From Mesocricetibacter intestinalis (GTDB lineage Bacteria > Pseudomonadota > Gammaproteobacteria > Enterobacterales > Pasteurellaceae), in the NCBI RefSeq assembly GCF_004363295.1, contig NZ_SNYQ01000002.1:123402-187401 (forward strand): DNA of 64,000 nucleotides, in the 5' to 3' direction. Below, piece by piece: positions 52,100-60,000 of this stretch. Numbering within the stretch: position 1 is the first letter of the stretch; each line of letters starts with the position of its first letter. The position numbers were made by a program, and so were the translations under genes. Below the pieces are notes generated by a model that made no database searches, was not told the DNA's origin, and saw nothing but the letters and a program-made list of their open reading frames with translations.

Positions 52100-52912
52100 A
52101 TGAAATTCTCAGTTTTAATGTCCCTATATGCCAAAGAAAAACCGGATTTTTTACGGCAATGTTTGGAAAGCCTGGTAGGGCAAACTTACCCAGCGGATGA
52201 AATTGTTCTGGTGTTCGACGGCCCTCTGAGCGAAGCCCTTGAACAAGGGGTTGAGGAATTTAAATCCTTACTGCCGTTGCAAATCGTTGCGCTGCCGCAT
52301 AATCTCGGTCTGGGAAAAGCCCTGAATGAAGGTATAAAACATTGTCGCAACGAATGGATCTTCCGTATGGATACCGACGACATCTGCTATCCCCAGCGTT
52401 TCGCTAAACAGGTGGAATATATTGAAAAGAATCCCGATGTGGTACTGTTCAGCACCCAGATTGTCGAATTTGATCATGATCCGGCACAGCCGCTAAGCAT
52501 ACGTCAGGTACCGGTGGATTACGCCGATATCATCAAATTCAATAAAATACGCTCGCCTTTTAATCATATGACCGTGGCTTACCGTAAATCCGTATTGGAG
52601 GAGGTGGGCGCTTATCAGCATCATCTTTTCCTAGAGGATTACAACCTGTGGAACCGAATTATCGCCACCGGTAAAAAAGTCGGCAACCTGCCCGATGTCC
52701 TGCTTTATGCCAGAACTGCAGGAAATGCAATGGTGGGCCGTCGTCGCGGTTTGATTTATGCCCAAAGCGAATGGAAACTCTATCAATTAAAACGTCGCCT
52801 AAATATTCAGGGCCCATTCAGCGGATTTATTACTTTCTTATTACGCACCATACCGCGTTTATTACCGGTTTCCCTATTAAAGGTATTGTATAAACTGATG
52901 CGTAAGTCATAA
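52100..52912 (+). CDS. Glycosyltransferase family 2 (LsgF/AmsE-like)
   Basis: 270 residues. FSVLMSLYAKEKPDFLRQCLESL, HNLGLGKALNEG, the DXD-like RMDTDDICYPQR and FLEDYNLWNR are typical of the AmsE/LsgF branch of GT2. Last of the six glycan genes, 3 bp after the previous stop; mltB follows after 13 bp, so it may be cotranscribed. Confidence 0.87.
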   Translation: MKFSVLMSLYAKEKPDFLRQCLESLVGQTYPADEIVLVFDGPLSEALEQGVEEFKSLLPLQIVALPHNLGLGKALNEGIKHCRNEWIFRMDTDDICYPQRFAKQVEYIEKNPDVVLFSTQIVEFDHDPAQPLSIRQVPVDYADIIKFNKIRSPFNHMTVAYRKSVLEEVGAYQHHLFLEDYNLWNRIIATGKKVGNLPDVLLYARTAGNAMVGRRRGLIYAQSEWKLYQLKRRLNIQGPFSGFITFLLRTIPRLLPVSLLKVLYKLMRKS

Positions 52913-52925
52913 CGAGGATTGCAAA

Positions 52926-54020
52926 ATGAAATTTAAATTATCCCTACTCAGCCTCTGTTTGGTGTTGAGTGCCTGTTCTTCCGCACCTGCGGATAAAAGC
53001 CTTTCTCCGTTGGCGGAAAACGCCGCCTATAGCCACAGCAGGGATCCGGCGAACTTTAAGGATTTTGTACAGTTTTTAAAGCGTAAAGCCGCAGGGCAAG
53101 GGGTTTCCGCCGCCACTATCAATGGGCAGGACAATATTCTGTATGTTGCCAAAGCGGTCAGCCTGGATAGACAACAGGCGGGCAGAATAAAGCAACGGAC
53201 GCCTAATCAGGTACCGCAGGCTAACCCGAATGGTGCCAGCAATTATCTCAAGCGCGTACTAACCGCAGCAAAACTGAATAAGGCGCAGCAAAAATATGCT
53301 GAAATTCGACCGCACTTAATGGCGGCGGCTCAGCGTTTCGGCGTTCAACCCGAATATCTGCTGGCTTTGTGGGGCATGGAAAGCAGCTTTGGCTATTATC
53401 AAGGGAATTACGACGTGCTGTCGGTGTTAGCCACCCTGGCGTTTGACGGTCGACGGGAGGCATTGTTTACAAAAGAATTTATCAATGCCATGAAAATGCT
53501 GGATCGCGATCATATTAACCGTTCCGCAATGCGCGGTTCCTGGGCGGGAGCCATGGGACAGACCCAGTTTATGCCGAGTTCCTATTTAAATTATGCGGCG
53601 GACGGCGATAATGACGGCGAAAAAAATATCTGGAACAACCCCTATGATGTATTCGCTTCCATTGCTAATTATTTGCATAAGGTGGGTTGGAATCAACACC
53701 TGCCCTGGGGTGTGGAAGTCAGCCTGAGCCAACCGCTGGATTTGGCTTTATCCGGATTGGAGCCTCATAAAGGACGCAGCCTGCGCGATTGGCAGGCAAA
53801 AGGATTGATACTAAAATATCAGACGCCGCAGCAAGTCGATAAGCTCAAGGCATTATCTTCCGCCGAATTATGGCTGGTACGCCCGGATCGCGAAGCGGGC
53901 AGAGCCTTTTTGGTTTCCGCCAATTATCGCAGCCTATATGATTGGAATCGGTCAAACTATTTTGTACTCAGTATAGGAATGTTTGCCGATCAAATTAAAG
54001 AACAGGTTATTGGAAAATAA
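52926..54020 (+). CDS. mltB: MltB-type lytic murein transglycosylase (lipoprotein)
   Basis: 364 residues with lipobox LSAC (Cys17). Cleaves glycan strands of peptidoglycan with 1,6-anhydro product formation. The SLT_2 fold is clear: catalytic Glu in LWGMESSFGYYQG (about 148), AGAMGQTQFMPSSYLNYA, DGDNDGEKNIWNNPYD. The N-terminus is somewhat longer than in E. coli MltB. A USS core lies inside at 53309-53317 and is the last one I see in the window. Confidence 0.92.
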   Translation: MKFKLSLLSLCLVLSACSSAPADKSLSPLAENAAYSHSRDPANFKDFVQFLKRKAAGQGVSAATINGQDNILYVAKAVSLDRQQAGRIKQRTPNQVPQANPNGASNYLKRVLTAAKLNKAQQKYAEIRPHLMAAAQRFGVQPEYLLALWGMESSFGYYQGNYDVLSVLATLAFDGRREALFTKEFINAMKMLDRDHINRSAMRGSWAGAMGQTQFMPSSYLNYAADGDNDGEKNIWNNPYDVFASIANYLHKVGWNQHLPWGVEVSLSQPLDLALSGLEPHKGRSLRDWQAKGLILKYQTPQQVDKLKALSSAELWLVRPDREAGRAFLVSANYRSLYDWNRSNYFVLSIGMFADQIKEQVIGK

Positions 54021-54187
54021 TTAACCTATCTCCTTGATATATTAATGGATTGTTACAATTAAGTTAAATTAATGGAGCGGAAGATTGAATATAAAGTTTC
54101 GCTCTGTTAATATGCTATTGCCTATAAGTTGTTTTTATAGGGCGAGTGAAGTAAATTTATTATCCATTTGTAATAAAGGAAACCCTC

Positions 54188-54430
54188 ATGCAAAAATATC
54201 TGCTTTCTTCAATTCTCTGCCTTGCCGCATTTTCTGCAACTGCCGCTGATTTACATCCAAGTTGCCAGGAATATTTCAAAGCGGCGGAAGCCTATGCAGC
54301 AAAAGTTCCTGAAGTTAAAGCGCAGTTTGACGCAGCTAAATCGCAATATGCAACATTGCCGCAACAGGCTCAGGAAACCGCTTGTAAACAAGCTTTAGAT
54401 GCATTGAAACAAATGCCTCCGGCGAAGTGA
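54188..54430 (+). CDS. Small secreted protein (DUF5339-like)
   Basis: 80 residues: signal peptide ending ATAADL (about residue 20), then a helical domain with two Cys (SCQEYF and ETACKQAL), which could form a disulfide. It has AAAGGAAA before the ATG and its own terminator. Short proteins of this pattern occur widely in Pasteurellaceae; function unknown. Confidence 0.72.
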   Translation: MQKYLLSSILCLAAFSATAADLHPSCQEYFKAAEAYAAKVPEVKAQFDAAKSQYATLPQQAQETACKQALDALKQMPPAK

Positions 54431-54452
54431 TTTTAGATAACTCTATATTTTA

Positions 54453-54481
54453 AACGGTCGCAAAATAGCGGCCGTTTTTTA
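54453..54481 (+). terminator. Rho-independent terminator after the small secreted protein
   Basis: AACGGTCGC and GCGGCCGTT arms (one G-U pair), loop AAAATA, then TTTT. Confidence 0.88.
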
Positions 54482-54672
54482 ATGGGAAATGAATTGGCAT
54501 TAAAAATATTTTTAAATGATTATTGAAAAATATAAAGTGCCTTGATTTATTTCTCCGATAGTAGAAATAACGATATTACTTGCGGAGAAAAATAAAAAGC
54601 AAGGGGAACATAATAAAAATTGAAAACTTTATAATTAATATCATGTTATTGCACTAAGCTAAAAATAAATTT

Positions 54673-56373
54673 CTATTGCCAATATTTTTTCTTTGAGGTT
54701 TTACCGATTCCCGGATTAAAACTGTTAGTAGGATCCAGAGATTGATAAAATTTGCGTAATTCGGGCTTCGCCGTATATAAATGGCCGACATTATGTTCGG
54801 CAGGGTATTGGGCACCCCGTTGTTCCAAAATCTTTAACATTTCCTCTTCCAATTTTTCAGTATTGCAGCCTTTTTTAATAATGTAATCCTGATGGAAAAC
54901 ATGACAGATAAAATGCCCGTAGTACAGTTTATGTATAATTTGCCCGTTGATTTCTGCCGGTAGGTTTTCAAACCAATCGGCATCATTACGGCGTAGCGCC
55001 ACATCCAAAGCCACGATTTCTTCTACTTCCTCGGAATGAACGGCACGATAACGGATTGCTGCAGAAGCGACGGCAAAACGGTGCAACATTGCCGCCTGGG
55101 TTTCTCGCGCATTACATTCAAAATAGCCGCCTTTTTCGCTGTTTTTGAAATAATCCGCTAAATAATCGCGTGCTTCCTGCACCCCCGTACCGCCCATTTT
55201 CAAGATTAAATGATGCTCATAGCGATCACGATATTGCCATAAACTCCGGGGTAAATGTTCCGGCAGGAATTTAGCGAACAGCTGCATAAATTTATCGCTG
55301 AGATGAGAAGGTAAAAAAGCGAACTTTTTACTTAAGCGATCAACATTGGCTTTTAGCTTAAACAGTTTCGGCAACCGATCCGTACCGAATTTTTTTATCA
55401 CCCAGAACGTATCTTTACCGTAGCGGGCGGCAATATCGAAAGCATCGCGATGAATATATTCACCGGAAATCGGCAATTGGGCAAAATTCGATAATATATG
55501 GCGGCGCAAATCGTTTAGTACCGAAGTTTGATTGGTACCTATATAAAATACCGCAGTATCCCGTTCTAACAGAAAGGTATCCAGGCGAACGGCAAATACC
55601 GCTATTTTTCCCGCACTGCCGGAAGCTTCGTAATGTCTGGCAGGATCCGCATTAAACCTTGCCGGCGAATCCTCATTTACCTGTCGAACATGATGACAAT
55701 AATTGTGATCATGGCCGTTTCCGCAATTTTGCTCAATATCTTGAGGGCGATAATGATGATTCTGCAAGTTGGTTAAAATTTCTTCCGCATCATCGCCTAA
55801 ATGAATACCTAAATGGTTTTTCAGTTCCAGTTCGCCATTTTCATTTAGCTGGGCGAAAAGCGCCATCTCCGTATAGGCCGGTCCTCGTTGTACCAATGCT
55901 CCGCCCGAATTATTACATATTCCGCCGATTACCGAAGCGCCGATACAGGAGGATCCGATAACGGAATGGGGTTCTCGTCCGTATGGCTTCAAGATATTTT
56001 CTAATTGGTTTAATGTGGATCCCGGAAAACACACCACTTGTTGTCCGTTATTTATCGGCTGAATATGGGTTATACGCATTGTATTTATAATGATAACCGG
56101 CCGCTCATAATCATTACCGCTCGGGGTTGAACCGCCCGTTAATCCCGTATTGGCGGCTTGATTGATAATAATCGCATCCTGCTCCACACAGGCTTTCAAT
56201 ACCCGCCAAAACTCCAGCAAATCCGCAGGGCGTACAACAGCCAGCGCATTTCCCGTGCCGAAACGATAACCGCTGCGGTAAGCCTCGGTTTTTTCCGGCT
56301 CGGTTATAATATGAGAGGAAGTAACTATTGCGGTTAAAGTTGAAATTAGTCGCTTTGCCTGTTGTGTACTCAT
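54673..56373 (-). CDS. dld: Quinone-dependent D-lactate dehydrogenase
   Basis: Membrane-associated FAD enzyme oxidising D-lactate to pyruvate and reducing quinone. 566 residues: FAD-binding PCMH domain (NQAANTGLTGGSTPSG; PHSVIGSSCIGASVIGGICNNSGGALVQRGPAYTE), a membrane-binding middle part rich in Lys/Arg (RLPKLFKLKANVDRL...), and the C-terminal PAEHNVGHLY with a catalytic-site His. Start at 56373 chosen: AAGGGA upstream and the usual MSTQ-like N-terminus; eight more codons are open. Confidence 0.95.
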   Translation of the reverse strand: MSTQQAKRLISTLTAIVTSSHIITEPEKTEAYRSGYRFGTGNALAVVRPADLLEFWRVLKACVEQDAIIINQAANTGLTGGSTPSGNDYERPVIIINTMRITHIQPINNGQQVVCFPGSTLNQLENILKPYGREPHSVIGSSCIGASVIGGICNNSGGALVQRGPAYTEMALFAQLNENGELELKNHLGIHLGDDAEEILTNLQNHHYRPQDIEQNCGNGHDHNYCHHVRQVNEDSPARFNADPARHYEASGSAGKIAVFAVRLDTFLLERDTAVFYIGTNQTSVLNDLRRHILSNFAQLPISGEYIHRDAFDIAARYGKDTFWVIKKFGTDRLPKLFKLKANVDRLSKKFAFLPSHLSDKFMQLFAKFLPEHLPRSLWQYRDRYEHHLILKMGGTGVQEARDYLADYFKNSEKGGYFECNARETQAAMLHRFAVASAAIRYRAVHSEEVEEIVALDVALRRNDADWFENLPAEINGQIIHKLYYGHFICHVFHQDYIIKKGCNTEKLEEEMLKILEQRGAQYPAEHNVGHLYTAKPELRKFYQSLDPTNSFNPGIGKTSKKKYWQ

Positions 56374-56617
56374 TTTGTTATCCCTTTGTAAAAACAAAAC
56401 AATATTGTAACAACGAAGAAAAAATATGATCTGAATAAAACTTTGAGGCTCATCGCAAAATATGAAAATTTGCTCTGTGTTATGGTAAAACCGATATTAT
56501 CAACCTGTTGTTGCAGCATGAGGGTTGTTTAGTAAAGGATACCGGTTTGTTCTGGAATTGATGTTAACGGATTAATCCTCATCATTAATCTCAAGCAGGT
56601 TAAAGGATAGGCGAGTT

Positions 56618-56974
56618 TCAATTGTATTCCTGGCGCTGCTTACTGAAAATAACTATTTTTTCCACAATATTCAGTAATTCGTTACGTTCATTATTTTCCA
56701 AGTCTTGTAGTAAGCGCACCAGCTGTCTTGCTTGATCCATACTGCGATTACTGCTGTCGGTAACCAGATCCGCCACTTCACAATGAAAAATTTCCGAAAG
56801 TTCAATTAAACGTAGAATTGTGGGTACTGTTTTACCCCGCTCCATACGGGATACCGCATCGTTACTCATATCCAGAATTTCGGCAAGTTGTGCTTGTGTT
56901 AAACCTGAAGCCTGTCGATATTTAGCGATTGCCCGTCCTATAGTAAGCATTAATTCTTCATTCTTATTCGGCAT
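56618..56974 (-). CDS. XRE-family transcriptional regulator
   Basis: 118 residues. A Cro/CI-type helix-turn-helix spans about 12-66 (LTQAQLAEILDMSNDAVSRMERGKTVP is the two-helix core, quoted in part). The C-terminal 50 residues are helical and may dimerise. AAAGGAG precedes the ATG by 6 bp, but it is sequestered in a perfect hairpin (56981-56997). Divergent from the WYL regulator gene with a 17-bp palindrome between them. It marks the left edge of the accessory region; targets unknown. Confidence 0.85.
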   Translation of the reverse strand: MPNKNEELMLTIGRAIAKYRQASGLTQAQLAEILDMSNDAVSRMERGKTVPTILRLIELSEIFHCEVADLVTDSSNRSMDQARQLVRLLQDLENNERNELLNIVEKIVIFSKQRQEYN

Positions 56975-56980
56975 TCTATT

Positions 56981-56997
56981 CTCCTTTGATAAAGGAG
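56981..56997 (-). promoter_or_regulatory. Hairpin covering the ribosome site of the XRE gene
   Basis: On the minus strand CTCCTTT-ATC-AAAGGAG: the 3' arm is the Shine-Dalgarno sequence, 6 bp before the ATG. Seven perfect pairs with a 3-base loop. It could limit translation or be a DNA operator. Confidence 0.6.
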
Positions 56998-57046
56998 TAA
57001 TAATAACGCTTGACTTCTTTACTTAAACTGCGTTTAATTCTTATAT

Positions 57047-57063
57047 TAGACCTTAAAGGTCTA
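57047..57063. promoter_or_regulatory. 17-bp palindrome between XRE and WYL genes
   Basis: TAGACCTTAAAGGTCTA is a perfect 8+1+8 palindrome, followed on the plus strand by TTTTTTT. It could be an operator of either divergent regulator. The same sequence could fold as a small terminator on the plus strand. Confidence 0.55.
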
Positions 57064-57206
57064 TTTTTTTAGGTTATTGTTTCTGTCGGGCCGGGCGATA
57101 AAATTTAAAGAAAAAAAGCAAAAATTTTTTATACGACACAAGCTGACGCATCAAAATAAGAATTTTTGGTTAAATTAGCCCATATGAATAAGCATGGAGC
57201 TTAAAA

Positions 57207-58094
57207 ATGAAGAAGAATAATGTATTAGCACAGCGTCTAGCCCAGATACTCGGTCAGCTTAACCTGGGGAAACGCCTGGATATCCACCAGGTGGCGGAAC
57301 AGTTTGATGTTTCGTTACGTACCGTTCAGCGGGATATTAACCGTCTGGATTTTCTGGAATGGGAAGAAAAAGGCCCCAGATTTTATAAAATTAATCGTAA
57401 GAAATTAGGCTTTCTTACCGAAGAGGATATCCGGCGTTTTGCTCTTTTTGTCAGCGTGGCGGATCTATTTCCTAAAATCGATCAGCAGTTTTATCAAGAA
57501 AAACTCACTCAAAGCGTACAAGTCAAAGGTTTTCAATATGAAGACATCAGCGGGCGTGAAAAGGAATTTAACCAATTAAATCAAGCGATCCAAAATAAAA
57601 ATCTTATCAGTTTTAAATATACTAAATTAAATACGAAAGAAGGAAAGTTTTATAAAGTCGCCCCTTATAACCTCACCAATAAAAGCGGAATCTGGTATCT
57701 CATCGCGACAGATAAGGATAAACAAAAAACCTTTTGTTTTACCCAAATTAATGGGATAGAAATATTAGATGAAACTTTTATGCCTAACGAAAAATTAATT
57801 GGAGAAATTAAAGAAAACGACAGTATTTCCCATGGTAATCAAATCGGTGAAATACTAATTAAGGTTTCAGCTTTTGCCGCCCCTTATTTTTTGCGACGAA
57901 ATTTATTACCTAATCAGCGCTTAGTGCATAAATCGGAAAGCGGCGAATTAATTCTTGCCAGTCAGAATGTCAATGAATGGGAAGTGATTCCTCTTGTACA
58001 GTATTGGATTCCGCATTTAACTATTATTAGCCCGGATGGTCTACAAGAGAAAATGATCGAAAAGTTACAACATTATTTATCAAATAATAAGTAG
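57207..58094 (+). CDS. WYL-domain transcriptional regulator
   Basis: 295 residues. N-terminal winged helix-turn-helix (LDIHQVAEQFDVSLRTVQRDINRLDFL, about 24-51, quoted in part), WYL domain around 120-200 (LISFKYTKLN; GIWYLIATDKDKQKTFCFTQING) and a WCX-like C-terminus. WYL regulators sense nucleic acid or nucleotide ligands and often control phage-defence loci such as BREX and CBASS. It starts the operon; the next gene begins 7 bp after its stop. Base composition drops within the gene after about 57480: the HTH half looks like core genome, the rest is AT-rich. Confidence 0.88.
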   Translation: MKKNNVLAQRLAQILGQLNLGKRLDIHQVAEQFDVSLRTVQRDINRLDFLEWEEKGPRFYKINRKKLGFLTEEDIRRFALFVSVADLFPKIDQQFYQEKLTQSVQVKGFQYEDISGREKEFNQLNQAIQNKNLISFKYTKLNTKEGKFYKVAPYNLTNKSGIWYLIATDKDKQKTFCFTQINGIEILDETFMPNEKLIGEIKENDSISHGNQIGEILIKVSAFAAPYFLRRNLLPNQRLVHKSESGELILASQNVNEWEVIPLVQYWIPHLTIISPDGLQEKMIEKLQHYLSNNK

Positions 58095-58101
58095 GTAAAT
58101 T

Positions 58102-58428
58102 ATGTATCAAATTGATTTTAATTTTTATCAAGCCGAAGCTAGAAAATTAATTAATGAACGCCGTAGTTTTGAAATCTGTAATATTGCCGTTGCAGATATG
58201 TTAGCCGTAAGTCAAGATCTGGAAAATTATATGGAAAGCCAATATCTAAAATGCAGAATCTATACTAAAAATCGCATTGTTACCGGCTTATCAGGCTTTC
58301 TTAATCCGGCTTGGGGAATATTGTCTTTAGTGTCTATTGCAGCACATAACTTGGTTACTTACGATCCCGATTATGAAATTGGCAGAGATATTGCTAATAA
58401 TCGTATTGAGGTGATTTGGAAAAAGTAG
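58102..58428 (+). CDS. Small unknown protein with a hydrophobic C-terminal half (paralogue of the operon's last gene)
   Basis: 108 residues. The N-terminal half is hydrophilic and probably helical; about 65-88 is hydrophobic (FLNPAWGILSLVSIAAHNLV). It shares KCRIYTKNR, IAAHNLVTYDPDYEIG and NNRIEV with the 132-residue product at 61918. I do not recognise a family. Two copies at both ends of one operon suggest each partners a different protein, or gene duplication inside the system. Confidence 0.75.
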   Translation: MYQIDFNFYQAEARKLINERRSFEICNIAVADMLAVSQDLENYMESQYLKCRIYTKNRIVTGLSGFLNPAWGILSLVSIAAHNLVTYDPDYEIGRDIANNRIEVIWKK

Positions 58429-58458
58429 TTTATTCACAATAACATATAGGAGAAAAAT

Positions 58459-58845
58459 ATGTTTGTACAAAACTTAAATAGAGAGCAACAATCCGTATTA
58501 CTTTATTTAGCCAGAACAGTTGCGGAAGCAGATGGTTCTTCCGATGAATTGCAAATGGGCATGGTTGATATTTTGCTGAAACAATCGGAAGAAGGTATTT
58601 CAGAACAAAATATCGCTATAAATGATTTACCTAAGATATTTAATACTGAAAGAGCAAGATGTTCATTATTGCTTGAGTTATTAGGTGTCGCCTATGCAAA
58701 TGATGATTATCATATTGAAGAAAGAGATCTTATCACTTTGTATGCAAATAAATTGTCTATTTCAAATGAAAAACTAAAAAAATTAAGTGATTGGATTGAA
58801 AGACAATTTGATTTATCAAAAGAAATTGAAACTTTATTAAATTAA
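58459..58845 (+). CDS. TerB-like protein
   Basis: 128 residues, all helical. It has the repeated acidic pattern of the TerB fold: AEADGSSDE (Asp26, Glu30) and YANDDYHIEERD (Asp82, Asp83, Glu87, Glu88). TerB domains bind metal ions and have been proposed as membrane-associated sensors in tellurite/stress systems. Preceded by GGAGAAA. Position in the operon next to a membrane-active-looking protein supports a sensor or regulator role; inference only. Confidence 0.72.
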   Translation: MFVQNLNREQQSVLLYLARTVAEADGSSDELQMGMVDILLKQSEEGISEQNIAINDLPKIFNTERARCSLLLELLGVAYANDDYHIEERDLITLYANKLSISNEKLKKLSDWIERQFDLSKEIETLLN

Positions 58846-58863
58846 TTTATAGGAGAAATTAAT

Positions 58864-59943
58864 ATGCCTTTACCGTTTGTTTTAGCCGGAGCTGCTGCTG
58901 CAACTGTAGGATTTGGATTTAAAAAAGCTTGTGATGGCTATGGGAAGAAATCTGAAGCTACAAAAATGGTTAAGAATGCAACCCAGCAGTTTGATTTTCA
59001 AAAAAGAGATTTCGAAAATAAAAATAAGGAAACAACTAAGCTTTTAGATTCATTGGGCAAATTACAGCTAAAAATAGGGAATGATTTTCACGAGTTTAGA
59101 AATATTGCAGATGACTTATTGGCAAAAATTGAAAAATCTGAAAATAAAGAAATTAAAGTTAATTTACCGGAATATAAGTTAAATAAAATTGCCGATTTAT
59201 CTATTTCCGCTACCACCTATTTAGGACAGCTAGGGGGTGGTGCCGCGGCGGGTGCGGCAGCTGCCTATGCCGTATATGGCGGGGTGATGGCTTTTGCAGC
59301 AGCTTCAACCGGAACACCTATTGCAGCATTATCAGGTGTTGCGGCATATAATGCAACATTGGCAGCAATTGGGGGCGGTTCGTTAGCCGCAGGTGGTTTT
59401 GGAATGGCCGGTGGCGCAATGGTATTAGGGTTTACCGTTGCCGCACCTATTTTTGCAATTGCCGGATGGGGATTTGATAAATACGCAGAAAAAGCCCAGA
59501 GAGAAGCCTCTGAGTACCAGAGAGAGGTAATTGATGCTATGGATAAGATGAAAATTTCTATCAGAGCATTAAATGAAACCATTGCCTATGTAAAATATTT
59601 GTCCTCTGAGTTAGAGCGTATCTATCAAGAGTTTTATAAATATTTTGAACAAATTAAAGCGATAAGTGTTTTAATAAAAAATGGTGTGTTAAGTTTTGAT
59701 TCGTTAAATGAGTATGTACTTATCACTATTGATAATGGATATCAAATGGCTGCGATATTAACTGATATTATTACTATACCATTATTTAAAGTTAAAAAAG
59801 ATATATCAGGTGCAGCTATTATTAAAGATGATACTCCTGAAATGGAATTAGACCAAAACGGTCTCCAAGTATTAAATAATGAAGAAATTAATTATTATTT
59901 AAGAAAAGGAAAAACAGAAGAAATAGAAAAAGTTATTCGATAA
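58864..59943 (+). CDS. Unknown protein with Gly/Ala-rich hydrophobic core between helical arms (pore-former-like)
   Basis: 359 residues. A short hydrophobic N-terminus (residues 3-18), a predicted coiled-coil region (about 40-95), a long Gly/Ala-rich hydrophobic block (about 118-202, e.g. GQLGGGAAAGAAAAYAVYGG), then a second long helical region (205-275) and a C-terminal tail. Helical arms around a hydrophobic hairpin resemble alpha-pore-forming toxins or ApoL-like proteins. No sequence motif proves this. Hydrophobic block could also be a membrane anchor of a scaffold protein. GGAGAAA before the ATG. Confidence 0.75.
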   Translation: MPLPFVLAGAAAATVGFGFKKACDGYGKKSEATKMVKNATQQFDFQKRDFENKNKETTKLLDSLGKLQLKIGNDFHEFRNIADDLLAKIEKSENKEIKVNLPEYKLNKIADLSISATTYLGQLGGGAAAGAAAAYAVYGGVMAFAAASTGTPIAALSGVAAYNATLAAIGGGSLAAGGFGMAGGAMVLGFTVAAPIFAIAGWGFDKYAEKAQREASEYQREVIDAMDKMKISIRALNETIAYVKYLSSELERIYQEFYKYFEQIKAISVLIKNGVLSFDSLNEYVLITIDNGYQMAAILTDIITIPLFKVKKDISGAAIIKDDTPEMELDQNGLQVLNNEEINYYLRKGKTEEIEKVIR

Positions 59944-60000
59944 CCGTTAATCTTTAGCGAGATATTGCTATCTCGCTAATTTTTTACCCAGAGGAAACTT

